Below are positions 21,923 to 34,154 of a stretch of DNA of 64,000 bases, one piece after another. How positions within the stretch are numbered: position 1 is the first letter of the stretch; each line of letters opens with the position of its first letter. Source of the DNA: Thereva unica (lineage: Eukaryota; Arthropoda; Insecta; Diptera; Therevidae). The notes beneath the pieces are model-generated. The model searched no databases. It worked only from the letters and a program-made list of their open reading frames with translations, and had not been told where the DNA came from. The stretch spans positions 78,005,720-78,069,719 of the forward strand of contig OX465283.1 of assembly GCA_949987705.1 (NCBI GenBank). The letters are read 5' to 3'. Both the position numbers and the translations under genes were made by a program.

Positions 21923-24051
21923 GTCTGGCTGCATCATGCGAAACGCTGCTCCTGTCGGAGATGTCCGTGGCACGAATAATTCCGCTCATCCTAAATACTG
22001 GACAAGTACAAACCAGCACTTTAACGAGCGATCATAATGGGACAAGGGAAATTAGCTATAAATTCTATGTGCCTCGGAACGTGGGCATTGTCACTGCCAG
22101 AATAACAATAGGAAATGTATGCCCCTCATGTCCGGACATCGGCTTTTATGTGCAGGCGAACGCTCTACCCAGCGAGCATAACTGCATACACAGAACTATA
22201 ATAAATCCAAATCAGACGTCGGGGGACCTGACGGTTGAGTTCTACGTACAGTCAGGGACATGGCATTTTATAGATTTTAAATTCGAAAAGGATTCAACGG
22301 CAACGACTACAGCAAATCGGAGTCAGGACCAGGAAACTAATAACGGTAACGGCTACAGCAATAGTACCTGGCACGAAGTGGATTTATCAATTGTAGTCGA
22401 TTTTCGTACGGAGGAGGAGCCCGAGAATATTGAACAAGAACGACCCGTAATGTTTCGTAATATTGAATTTTACCCATTGTTACGGCAGACCTATAGAGAG
22501 TTTTTCATGTTTGACTATGACCTTCTGCCCGATGTGAACGGCACTGTCCCCAGTCTTCTCAATCTAACAGCAGGTACACCTGTTGGATTCCGATTTGATG
22601 TCGGTGATGTCTATGATATTGGAGGTACATTGAGCTTTGCCGTATCCCTAAAACAGGACATCAAAGGTCTCGATGTTAAATCTCCGCCCGAACGGGGTAT
22701 ACTAGCAGAGAAATTAGTCGATAAGGCACCGGAGGACGAACCAGACAAGGCGGCAGGACGCAGCAATCAAACAATAATCATCTGCATGCGGCTCGGGGAG
22801 CCCGGCGAACCCCAATGGCCGGATAGATGTAGGTATGGGAGGAAATTGTTTCCAGCATCTGGCATTGTAAACAACAGCGATTCGGATTCGAGTACGGGAT
22901 TGATTCATGTTCCATTCCCAGAGAGTGGGCAATGGTATATAACAATGGGGCTGTTCTGCCATGGTGAGGCAACAGCCGCTAGGGTAACTATTATTGACAG
23001 TGTTAAGGATTTCATTAAAAAATATGCTAAAATGTTAGGTACTATGAGGCCGCCTTGTTCTTGTACGAATTTCACAAGCTATTATAAATATTGCATCGAT
23101 GATCGCAAATGCTTGGCACAAATGAATGAGACTGAGACCCTTAAGATAAAAGAATGCCTAATGGACTCTAAGTGCACATCGAATCACTTAGATATGACAA
23201 AGAAATTCGAAATCCATCATAAATTCGCTACTGAACAAAGTGTAGCAACCGAAGGCTGTAACACATCAGTTATTTTCACAATATCCTCTAGCCCGTGCGT
23301 TGCTGGCCGATGCGGACGATATGGTCGATGCTATCACTACATGTCCGGTGGCTTCGTATTCTCTACATGCCTTTGCATTAAAGGATATCGTGGCTGGGAT
23401 TGCACTGAAGATTCTCAAGTACCGTCAAGCATGTCAATATTGGTAGCTTCGCTGCTGCTAACATTGAGCAACCTTTTATTCCTTCCAAGCATTTATTTTG
23501 CAGTCCGTCGGAAATACCACACGGAATCTGTGATATACTTCTTCGCCATGTTCTTTTCAATATTCTATCATGCCTGTGATTCTGGCGAAGATGAGTATAG
23601 CTTCTGCCTTGTTAAAATAGGCGTTTTACAATTCTGTGATTTTTACTGTGGACTACTTGCTATTTGGGTAACGCTTATTGCAATGGCACATATACGACAG
23701 CAGTTTGTATCATTACTACATATGTTTGGTGCTATTGTATTAGCATTTGGTACAGAATTGAATAAGCAATCGTTATGGGTATTCTTAGCACCGGCATTGA
23801 CCGGAATTTGTATTATATCAACTAGTTGGGGTATGCGCTGTAGAAAAACACGAAAATGGTTCCCATCAAAAAAGTATCTTACAATTTATATGCCGCTCGG
23901 CAGTGTTTTAGTTATGGTTGGTTTAGTTTGTTATGCATTTTTACAAACAAAACAAAACTATCACATTGTCCACTCAATTTGGCATATGGTGATGGCCCTC
24001 AGCCTGTTATGCCTTCTTCCAAATCGTAATTCATTTCTACCGAAATGCTAG
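21923..24051 (+). CDS. TMEM8: TMEM8/PGAP6-like protein, last coding exon
   Basis: The exon follows TTCATTCAACAG and is read in phase with the exon at 15307-15446; the ATG at 21961 is internal, not the start. It encodes about 708 residues. An extracellular region rich in N-glycosylation sequons is followed by an EGF-like module at 23297-23403 (CVAGRCGRYGRC, CLCIKGYRGWDC), and then from about 23437 by roughly seven hydrophobic segments. The membrane part has FYHACDS (about 23563-23583) and HSIWH (23971-23985), placed like the catalytic residues of the CREST hydrolase superfamily. In mammals PGAP6/TMEM8A is a GPI-specific phospholipase A2 at the cell surface that releases GPI-anchored proteins. 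The stop is TAG at 24049. The insect role is inferred from the family. Confidence 0.88.
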
Positions 24052-25275
24052 CATCCGGTTTTAACTAGAGAGTTCCTACTAATTGAACAAGAGTTTTACA
24101 TGTAATCCCAGCGATAATTGAAAACTCACAGGAAATATTATATATAAATATATACATAAATTACGTACATAACTTCCTATTAAATTTAGTTTTTACTTAT
24201 ATGTATAGCTATCATGACAAACAAAAACAGAAAGTTGCTCAATTTCACTAAATTTAAAAAAAAAATGTAACAACTCACAACGCCTTACTAGAAAATTTAA
24301 TTAAAATTTTTAAGATGGAAGATGAAACATTTATGATACACTGATAGCCTCTTTTAAGAATACAAAAACGAACGTTTAGATACAATTTTTAGGTCTTTAA
24401 GAGAATATAGTAATTATTATTAATTATTACAATTATTATTATTATTATTATTGTAAATCAAAGAATATATAAACAGAATATTGAAGACTACCGGGACTCA
24501 AATTTAGTCGCGCCGCTATTTTTGTGACACTTTGCAGAAGAATATTCGTAGTATTTAAGAAGAAACTCTCTCTATTACAAACTAATAGTCAATATTTGTA
24601 AAACAGAAATGTTCTTTTTAATGTGGATTTTATTTTTCTAAAATTTATACACCTTAGCACATAAAATATTACAATTGGAAAAAGAAGATCCCACTTTCAA
24701 GTTTTAACTAGCTAGTTATGCTAATTTAAATTTTATCAACCGAACATCACTGATTTATTTTAATACGTTATAATACGTTTTTGTATCATTTTAATTAAGA
24801 CTCTTTATTTATAAGAACAAAGTAATAATTTCCCATTAAGTCAATTTTTACTTGTGTAACATGTCTGTCATAGCCATAGTTGAAAAACTGAGTCGAGATT
24901 GAGTTGAAATTTCGACCACCGTATATGATGTTGAGTTGAGTTCACTTTAGGTTGAAATAGATTTGAACTGAAATCAAACATAACCTCAAATGTTTTGTGT
25001 GAAACTCTCATTTATAGATACATAAAAAAATTCAGAACGAAATAATTTTTTATTCCTGTGCAAGCAAAAACACCGAATACAAAACTAACGCCGAATACGG
25101 ACTTCACGTATGATAAACAAACAAAGCAAATGTCACTTCCAATTATAACTCAACCCGCGTATAGGAGGTGAAATATTATGTCGACCCAGGTAAGATACCT
25201 GAGTTGGGTTGAGTCAACCTAGTTTCAACTCAACCCCCGTTTCTGAACTTGGGTTGAACATAGTCATATACGAGG
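24052..25275. other. 3' UTR and spacer with ATT microsatellite and a possible MITE
   Basis: The first part is AT-rich and probably holds the 3' UTR of the TMEM8-like gene. An (ATT)n microsatellite is at about 24410-24453. From about 24875 to 25270, GAGTTGAAA and CAACTCAACC motifs recur in both orientations. The outer parts (CATAGTTGAAAAACTGAG and CTTGGGTTGAACATAGTC) are roughly complementary, which suggests a degraded MITE. No gene is seen. Confidence 0.45.
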
Positions 25276-25792
25276 TAAGGGGTCGTCCATAAATTACGTG
25301 AGGCGATTTTCGATTTTCGAGGGTGTCCTCCCTTGGTGAGATGTCTTAACTCCACTGTGACTTAACTCCATCCTCTGCTCCCTAATCTCATGTGAGATTT
25401 TTCAAATGTTAGTTAATCTTTAGTTTTTACACTAAAATTACGTATTTACGGGCGTAACCACAAGATTTAATTATAGGTAACTGATATTTCGAACTCCTAC
25501 TTGCTCTCCTCTCTTTTCCCGCATGTAGTGGAAACAACTACTGAAACATACTCACTCATACTCAACAAGAATTTTATTTCGCTAAAATTCAACGACAGCC
25601 CTTCCTTTAGCTCTACATATATTCTAATGGCGTTTTCGCGGGGTACTCCGCAGCATGCATTGAGTCGCGCGGTTGGCTCATCTCAGCAACCGAGGGGCTG
25701 CTATGCTACTTTCTGACATTCGCATAAAATGTTTGTGCAGAATTTATAGCCATATCTTAAGGCCCTCGACGGGGTTTGAGAGTTTTTGCCTT

Positions 25793-26170
25793 GGTCAGTT
25801 TCACACGAGCACGAGCCAACAGCCAACCAACAAGAATCTGCTGTCATCGTTCATTCCCTTTTGAAGTTGGATCAAAAATCGCATGGGCTTTCACACGACC
25901 CAAATTTTCCAACCAGCTGTACGCTAGAGTGCTTTACTTGTTGTTGTTGTTTTTAATCTTAATTCTCTTTTCTACTGTTTCTCTCTTTTTTCTTCTGATG
26001 ATAAGAACCAACAGCAACCACACAGCTCTCAAAAAGTTGACTCGGAAATCCAGTCAAAGAGTTGGTTCAAAAAATCTGCCCACCATTCCGTCCTCTTTCA
26101 CCCTCTTCTCCAGAAACGACGTTTTCAGTCGATTTTTGTTGGTTGGCTGTTGGCTCGTGTGAAATTGGCC
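25793..26170. mobile_element. MITE with CAACAGCCAACCAACAA inverted ends
   Basis: The left arm (TTTCACACGAGC, CCAACAGCCAACCAACAA at about 25799-25832) is the reverse complement of the right arm (TTGGTTGGCTGTTGGCTCG, TGTGAAA at about 26139-26165). CCTT or a slightly longer sequence may be duplicated at the borders; exact limits are uncertain. A diverged relative lies at about 46431-46773. It interrupts the TA-flanked element between segments that are nearly adjacent in the other copy. Confidence 0.65.
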
Positions 26171-26701
26171 CTTGAAGCCAAATATCACCACAAATCTCCC
26201 TGGCCGCCAACTGAATGGGGCCTGCAGTCCAAGAAAATTAACAAAAGTCTTTATGTCATTTATCGTATTCAGTCTCAGGCCGTGAATTTACGGCACGAAT
26301 TCACGCCGTATCCACTCGGAACTGAAAGCAAGGCGCAGACTAGGCGCGAAAACCATCCACCCTCGCGTTCGGGCTTGTTCGTGGGTGTTCGTGGCGTGAG
26401 TCTGGAGCCGCATTAAGGCTCGGGCGCACAGAAAGCGGTCTGTCGCGGCGGGCAGCGATCTACGACCGAGGCGGTCTGGCGGTCTAGTTGTATTACACAA
26501 CTTAGCATCCGCTCGGTCAAACAGCAGGCGGTCTGTCGCCGCCTGCTAGACTTTGTAGCGACGACAAGCGATCCGGTTGTACAAAATTACAAATTTTAGC
26601 ATGACTGCCTTGCCGCTTTCAGACAAGATGAGTGGAAAAATCGAAATATTAATAGAAAATGTCCCCAAATACAGATTTTTGTTCGATACTTCCCACGAAA
26701 A

Positions 26702-27022
26702 TTATAAAAATATTTTGAAAAAGGCTGAAGCATGGGATGTTTCAATTGGTTTTCTCCAGTTCGTAGTACACTTTTCAATCCTGCATTTTATCAAATCATG
26801 CAATTCCTCGAAACATTCTCGAGACATACGAAAATACTTGAAAAATCTATCTTCATGTGACTCCAATTCTATACATAAGCGGTGGTATTCCGCTAATTGT
26901 TCTCTCTTCTTATTAATTTCATGGACCCAACATCGTCTTTTCTTCTTTTTGCCTTGCAAAGCTAATAACAGAAGGAGGAGTTCTTCGTCCGAGGTCATAC
27001 TCAATATATGTAAATAAATCAT
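26702..27022 (-). pseudogene. Harbinger transposase, N-terminal fragment
   Basis: 106 codons starting MIYLHILSMTSDEELLLLLL. They continue with KKKKRRCWVHEINKKR, AEYHRL, EDRFFKYFRMSRECFEELHDLI and end soon after. The WVHxINxKR and F-YFRMS---FEELL patterns are typical of the N terminus of PIF/Harbinger (HARBI1-like) nucleases. The DDE catalytic region that should follow is absent, so the protein would be inactive. Its start lies right beside the nested MITE, which may have separated it from its promoter. Confidence 0.75.
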
Positions 27023-27558
27023 GCCGATTATACAACTCGACGGATCGTCCGCGGAGGGAATTTTATTCGGATTTGACGTTTGGCGTATTATAGAATCCGT
27101 CGAATGAAAAATAACCTAATGACGGTAATGCAGTGTGAAAAATTTATATTGTAGAATCCGCTCGTGAATCACACTCTATACAAAAATTTTCATTACAAAT
27201 CCGCATCAAATTTACTGCGGAAGTGAAAAATTTCGGCGTAGTTTTTTTCAATGGAGACTTATAAAATATGAATTTAAATGTTTTTAATTATACTGTCAAT
27301 TATGAACAAAATGAAATTTTTATACCACAAAAGACAAAACCTAAATAATTACGTACTCTTAAGTTTTTGCACTTAAATATTTATTTTTCTAAGGATTAGC
27401 GAAAATATCGTGGAAAATTTGACAGCTAGTGGTGAAATTGCAGTTTCAGTGCGGATCGATAATGCAGAATTCCGTCGGATTCTATAATGCAAATATTTTC
27501 AAATGCGGATCGGATGTTCTCCCGTCGCAGAAAATCCGACGAGTTGTATAATCGGCAT
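27021..27558. mobile_element. MITE nested in the Harbinger element
   Basis: Perfect 19-bp ends ATGCCGATTATACAACTCG (27021-27039) and the reverse complement (27540-27558). Further inside, GAATCCGTCG near 27095 and CGTCGGATTC near 27470 mirror each other. ATCCGC/GCGGAT motifs recur as in the MITEs at 55146 and 57229, so they may be related. No clear target duplication. Confidence 0.65.
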
Positions 27559-28192
27559 GAATAAGAAAATTCACTACTATTTCCCTAGAAGAACGCGACC
27601 AGACTGGACCGCTCACACAAAAATATCGCGTTCTATGTGTAGCCCCATATCGCAGACCGCCGCGATGACCGCTGGATCGCTGCCCGCCGCGACTGACCGC
27701 TTTCTGTGTGCCCGAGCCTTTAAGGCACAAACAGATTGGTGCGGAGGCGGTGAAGGCGGCCACCTACGCGAGAATTTCTCTACGCTGCCTGTGTTAGCAA
27801 AAATTGTGGTCTGTGCATTTTAAACTTTTTTCCAGTCACCAATCTTTTTGAGCCTTGAAAGTTTTCGTTGAGGCCATGAACATTTTGGCACTTTATTAAC
27901 AACCTGCTTTGTTAAACTGTCGTCTTTGCCTGTACGAAGTCCATATCCCCTAGTCACACTGAGTATTGAGTAGCCTTCATCTGGCCATGCCTGCCGACCT
28001 CGCGGCCTGTAAGTGAATGGGATCTTTAGTGGAGAAACATGTTTTACATAATTTAACCCAGTTTTCTAACAATTTTTGAGGAAAAAAAATTACGCGATAT
28101 TTGCCGAGACACCCCCTCCTCCCACGTGAGATTGGGTGAGATTCAACTCGACTCCTCCCTAAACGCCTCACGTAATTAATGGAAGACCCTTA

Positions 28193-30879
28193 AATGTCGC
28201 TGCTTATACACTTAAACTTGAAAAAGAGCTAGGGATACCGAGATAGGCGAAAGTATACAATGTTAACAGCTACACTAATTATTGACCAACCTCTCATTCT
28301 AAAGAGACTACCTTCCTCGCTGTCTTTAAATGCGTCAATCCATAGAGGTTTACTCATCTCTTTGTAACTCACAGGAACATTGCCTATTCAAGATTCAACA
28401 TTAACCTTCATAGGCAAAATAGCACCACCTTAAAAATATATCAGCAACTATGTGTATGCCAATATTCAAAGGCGTTCTATTCTTGTGATTGGTTGACTTT
28501 TTACTGTGTGCCAGAACCAAAGATCTTGTGTATGCATATTCTACCAAACCTACAAATCTTACGATAAATGAATGGAGATATAAGACAATGATACGCATGA
28601 CGAAACAACTTTCAGGATAATATAGCTCTAGAATAATGTATAACAGAGTGTATAAGTGAGTGAGTCAAATGCAAAGGTTCTATCTTAAATTAAAGGCGCC
28701 TTCATTCGGCAACATAGTCTTATATGACAGTAGAACCGTATTGTTCTTTTACTTTCCACATGATCATTCAGGCAAACATAGAGTAAACAGTTATTTGAGA
28801 AAGTTAAAACATAAGCAAATCACTATAGAATAAAGTTATTCAAGGTCAAAGTTATCCAAAATCGTTTTTTGGCCAAAAAATGACTCAAAAACTTTTCTTA
28901 AATTTAACATATTATTCATCCAATTCCTTTTACTTTGTGACCCTTTATAATAGCCAAGCCCTCCTCGTCTAAGTTAGATAACATTTTAGTAAACCACGGA
29001 AAACTCTTCTTACTTTCACTAGTCGGGCGGTTGATTGACAGAAGATTGAAATAGAGTATGAATAGGCCTTAAAGTGTGTTATTGTGACGTCACTCACATT
29101 ATTGACATTTTCAGGGAGACTATACAAGGAGGTATAACTCCGCGTTGTCACTTTTCGTTTGATTAATGAGGGCGCCACAGTCACATGTACCCCAAAAAAC
29201 ATGGCCGAGTATATTCATCCGGTTGATGGCAAAGTCCGTTAACTGCTAAGATATTTTATGTTTACGCCTAACTTAAAAAATCAGCTTCTAAATTGGATTT
29301 ATATCAATGTCATTTTTCGTATTTAACCAATTTATAAATTTTCCAATGAATTTTTATTATTTTCCAATGAATTTTTTTTTGCATTGCTTCATTTTCGGGT
29401 AAAATTCAGCTAACTTCACGTGGGGGTCAGCTTTAGGCGACATCTGTGGCAAACAATGAACTAGAAGTTTAGTTTCTGCTACCCATCCATTTCCGGTTAT
29501 TTTTCCCATAAGAGTTATACCTCCTTGTATAGCCTCCATGGACATTTTAGTCACTTTTTACCCACTTCAAAGATGCCTGAGATATCTAAAAACCACAAGT
29601 TCTTCGTTAAGCCAAAAGCCTGAGCTGCAATCTAAAAACCCTAAGTTCTACCTTGTATACAACTCGTTTATCTGGGCTGAAATGTAAAAAATCACCTTAA
29701 CGAGGCTAACCCACTGTTATATAGAAATGACACACTGACATATAGAAATGGACTACAAGAGCAAAATCCCATACAAAAAAACTATTGTTGTCTCCCTCCC
29801 ACGTTAAATTTCTATGAACTTTAATCGCTCGTTTTTAAACTAAAAAAAACGTCAGCAATATCAACAAAATTAGAAAAAATATACAGGTATAGAGTTTTTA
29901 TTCTTTTTTCTCTCTCGTTAGCAGGAGGAAATAACCCTCACATATTTAAAATAAATACATTTATTTAATGAAAAACTGCTAGTAAATAAAAAATAAAGAT
30001 GGAAATTTATTTCTATCAATTATAACAGATGTCTTATTAGTTATTTTCTCCTAAATTAAAAAAAAATGTTTGTTTACATATAAAAGGTTTTCTATTTCTG
30101 GAGAAAAATGGTGCCATTGAAAATTGTCAATCAGCAGTCCGTCCGTTCCTATATGTAAGTTGCTCATCAGAAAATGTTCATAGCACCAATTCGTTCCATA
30201 GAAGGCAGACCTAGATAGGTAGATAATTCTCAATATGTAGATAAAAAGTCTCAATGGGCACAAAGCCCCCTCGCCCGCTCCCCGACCTTCAGACCCCATC
30301 CCCAATACTGCTCCGAGGACGGATCATGAGTATTAGCGAACCAACAACTTTTTACTGTTTTTACTCTCAGACAAAGTCCGGGGTCCTTGCATTTTTTCAA
30401 TTTTGACACTATCTGATTTTATTTCACCAGTAAATGCACTAAGCTCATAACACGAAGTTATTGGGAGTGTGCATGGGAATAATATCAGATGAGCATTATA
30501 TGTCCTATTATATGTCAGTGGGCTAACAAAATTTCAAAATCGCGCCTTGAAGCTCATCGGTTATGACTCTACGAGCATTTGAACGTAGCAGCACTAAAAA
30601 CATTATCATAGCCTGAAATTAACACCTTTCTGTCTGTACGGCAATTCAAGATTAGCCCACTTAACATGTTTTTTCGACTTAAGTGAGTTATCTTTACTAT
30701 AATAATAGAGTTACCCTTCTAGCACAGAAGGTGCACTTCTCAGCTGGGCTGAGGAACATTTACCACTGCTTTGTGGCTCAGCTAAGACATGCCGACATAA
30801 AAAAAAGCTAAAAACATATAAGAGCACAAAACATCAAACGGAGAAGCGTGCAAAAACAAAAATGTAGTAGGGCAGAAAG
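28193..30879. other. AT-rich spacer with one inverted-repeat pair
   Basis: The only defined structure is a 26-bp inverted repeat GGAGACTATACAAGGAGGTA... at 29115-29140 and 29512-29537 with one mismatch. It bounds a 423-bp segment flanked on both sides by GACATTTT(C)AG-like sequence. Short frames elsewhere (for example 28401-28598, 30051-30305, both on -) lack motifs. Confidence 0.45.
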
Positions 30880-31545
30880 TCATGCCACATTAAGAAGAGT
30901 CCTTTTAAGGACAACTTCACTGCTTAGCAGGCAATACACTCCTATTTTAGTATTTAAGAGCATGCGATTAACCGGTTCGAACATGCAATAATTAGTATTA
31001 GAGGAATAAATGTGCAAGAGAGGTTCGCCTCCCAGGTTGTAGTTATTCACTCTAAATGACGTGCGGCTTCTTAAGAAACCTGTGTCCACCTTGTCATTCA
31101 TCAGCTGATGAACGAATGTAACGCGACATTTATGGAGAGAGCTTAAGCTGAGCAATTTTAGTCTGCTCTCATAAGGCGGAAGAGTAAGTGGGTCATCCCA
31201 TGGGAGGTGGTTGAGTGCAAACCGGACGAACTTCCTTTGAACCGATTCGATTCCACCAACATGGGAGGAGTAGTAAAGAGACTATACCTGGTAGTAGTAT
31301 TCAAGCAAAGGTCTTACCAAAGATACATACAAATGTTTAGTTATGAGGAGGTTCTTGAATTTTTTTGACCATCTTTTTATAAATCCCAGGACTGAATTGC
31401 CCTTGGAGGAGATATAATTGATGTGGGTGGAGAAATCCAATTTACTTTCTAACTCTAGATCGATTACAGAGTTAGCGCGGGAGACCTTGTTGTCGAAAAA
31501 AGTATAGCCATAAAGTTTGCAATCCTCTATACTCCTTATGTGGCT
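30880..31545 (-). pseudogene. jockey-like LINE reverse transcriptase C-terminal relic
   Basis: Read on -, the sequence contains FVRFALNHLPWDDPL followed by the 91-codon frame at 30880-31155 with SLSSLHKCRVTFVHQLMN. This is the thumb or C-terminal region of jockey/BS-like reverse transcriptases (ESRLKLLSL-type motif). Several frame breaks are present, and neither the endonuclease nor the YADD centre is here. Confidence 0.6.
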
Positions 31546-31554
31546 AATTCATTA

Positions 31555-31830
31555 TTTTCACGAGCTAGAAGGGGGCAACCTTGTTTCACTCCAGTTGTTT
31601 TTATAGGATCACTAAATTATTCATTATGAAGGATTCTAGCTCTGCTTCAGCGCATAGCATCATGATTATTTAAATTTAATTTTTTGGTATTACTTTCTTA
31701 AAGCACTCTAAATAGCCCCCCTATGAATTGTGCGGAATGCTCGCTCGAAATCTACAAAGGTAATATATAATGGCGACTTCCATTCTATAGATTGCTCGAT
31801 TATTACTCTTATACCCAGGACAGACAGCGC
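31555..31830 (-). pseudogene. LINE reverse transcriptase relic, second family
   Basis: On -, short pieces correspond to an FVDFERAF-like motif (near 31755) and a GVKQGCPL-like motif (near 31580), the RT blocks found before the YADD centre. Stops interrupt both. It lies directly beside the previous relic in the same orientation but belongs to another LINE type, since the motif order restarts. Confidence 0.45.
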
Positions 31831-34154
31831 TCGTAAACTCTTAATTAACGCTTATCATCGTTAACTGGAATGTATGTCGCCCTGAATTGTACCCATTTTG
31901 GCAAATGGGAAACCATGCAAACGTTTGAAGCTCATATTTAAAAAGTATATTTTTTCTGTCCATAATGCGAAACATTTTAAACTAAAATTTTTCAGATATG
32001 CTTCCTTGCGTATTTTTTCTTGTCGTTGTTTGTTACTTTCTTTGTATTTCATTTTTTAAGATTTCTAATCGAATTGAAACTGTACAATCGTATAATATAA
32101 ATTGTAATAAATATAAGCTATATAACTGTAACAAATTTTGTCATTGCAAGATCAAGTAATTGCAATAAATTGCAATCTTTCATTAAAAAACTGCAGCAAT
32201 GAGAAAAAGGCATGAAATGAAAACTATGGTCCATAAGGCCTAAAGGCCCAATTCTAATGAAAGGATTTGAACGCAACAAAACGGATTGACCTTTCAAATC
32301 GGGTTTCCAGCATACATTTTAGACGTAATTATAATGAACGCATTCAAGCAGATTTGAGCGCATTTATTTTTAAAAGATTAGAAATTGTCGCAATGAACTA
32401 TCAAAAATTTTATAAGCGTAACGTTAAAAGTATACGTGCATAAATGTTTGCGAACAACTCATTACAAATTATGAAATTATTTATAATAAAGCCAAAAGTT
32501 TCATAGTCACAAAAAAAATGAAGAGATTTTGTTTAAAATAAATTTTGAAGTTTTGATCCGAGCAGATGCGTTATTACAATAAGTCGTTTTCCTATCTGAC
32601 CCAATGCATTTTTTTTGACATGCCAATCCGCTCAAATTGGGTTTTATGGTATCTCCTATAACGGTACCTTTCCACCGTTAAGAAATTTAACTATATTATC
32701 CTTCAACTAAACATTGCGCTTTGGAACGTTGTCCAAAAGAGACGTCAGCCGCATTTTGACGGTTCTTAATAAATTAAATTTCCTTTTGACCTAAATGCTA
32801 TGCAAATAAATCAAAACCTTCTTGTACACTAAATCGGCAGACAAATGACTATAAAACTTTAAATATATTAGCACTTAAACTTTATGCATGAATAAACACT
32901 CAAATTCTACATAATATTAACAAGAGCAACTGTTAAACTTTCATACGGCTCATTTCTATTAATGATGACGTTTTATTTTATCGTAAACTATTCATTGCAA
33001 ATAAAATGTGACTAGACTTCAGACATCTAGTTATATAAACTCTTAAAACACCAATTGTTTAATAGAAGGTGGAAGAATAAAACAAAATTATACTTATAAA
33101 TTAAGGCAAACCTATCAATTATATTTACCTCAATTTGTTCAAATATAAAAATGCTCTACGTTTTTCATGTATCTCCATTTGAAAGAACATTTCTGTGGCA
33201 ATGATAATCGTTTGCTCCTTAAACATATAAACTAATTTTCCGTTTAACAGACAAACAAAACTTACACAGGAAAGGAAATTGTAAAAGACACTAAAACTCA
33301 GTTTAGTTGGTGCTTCTAGATATTAAGTAAAAAAAGATGTATGTGAACGTGCCAGGAAACCTGAAAGGTAGACTGCACCCGAAAAATAACTTAAGCTTAG
33401 CTAAATAATGTGAAAAGAATACTAATTGTAAATAAAAAAAAATAGCAAAGAAAGAAGTGTTTAGCCTATACAACACATAAAAACTATCTATTTTCATAAT
33501 TAAAAAACAAATTACCCTCTGTCGTAAAAGTATTAGCAAAGAGATTTTTAAGTGAGTTTGAAATACTTATGTATAAAAACATTTAAACAAAAAACAACGT
33601 GAAAAGTAGATTTGCAACAAACCTTCCTGGCACCAAATGTGTGTTGAATGTGTACCGTCGTGTATATTTTAATTTCTAATAACCGAATACCAAAGTATGT
33701 TAGTGATTGAATTATTATAAAGTTATATTGTTTGTATGAGAACACAAAAGAAACGAGAACAAATTAGAAATATAATACTAAGTGATAAAAAGAGAGGAAT
33801 TATGCACTTTTGATGTAATAAAAATAAAAAAAATATTTCATACACCCAAAAGTGAGTGTTTTAATTCAATTTATTTAAATTTAAGTTAAGTTTTGTTATT
33901 CGATCAACCTTAATTATTGAATAAAACTATTCCAAACGTCGGGAATTTTTTTTAGATTTTAGTTTTATTCCTTAATTAATATTTTCTTCAAAATTAGATC
34001 TTCATGTGTTGAAGCAGAAGCACGAACTAATATTGGAAAGACACAACATCATCGAAAAAGTTAAGTATTTATTTATTTATTTATTTTGCCAAACAAGGCA
34101 CACTTAAATCTAAATACACTTTTTAATTTTAGCTTAAATTAATTATCACATTAG
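31831..34154. other. AT-rich spacer
   Basis: No gene is seen. Short frames at 33303-33539 and 33548-33745 on - are low-complexity and have no motif. An (ATTT)n microsatellite lies at about 34065-34087. Confidence 0.5.

Larger units (their letters stand above)
26416..27719. mobile_element. PIF/Harbinger DNA transposon
   Basis: TIRs of about 45 bp start AGGCTCGGGCGCACAGAAAG on the left and end CTTTCTGTGTGCCCGAGCCT on the right. They continue inward as GCGGTC and CGCGGCGGGCAGCGATC. The 3-bp duplication TTA is at 26413-26415 and 27720-27722, the target preferred by PIF/Harbinger. The interior has the N-terminal part of a Harbinger transposase on - and a nested MITE at 27021-27558. The catalytic domain is missing, so it is non-autonomous. 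Confidence 0.85.
25278..28190. mobile_element. TA-flanked DNA transposon, copy 2, with nested inserts
   Basis: Termini AGGGGTCGTCCATAAATTACGTGAGGCG and CGCCTCACGTAATTAATGGAAGACCCT match the family of the element at 18307-21097. TA flanks both ends (25276-25277, 28191-28192). Both arms correspond to that copy, for example CTTAAGGCCC near 25760, TTGAAGCCAA near 26172 and GGAGAAACATGTTTTAC near 28035. Between the arms lie a MITE (25793-26170) and a Harbinger element (26416-27719). No transposase of its own was seen. Confidence 0.75.

Noticed and set aside
21961..21963. ATG at 21961 as the start of the TMEM8-like protein
   Set aside because: The frame is open further upstream to an AG acceptor in phase with the exon at 15307-15446.
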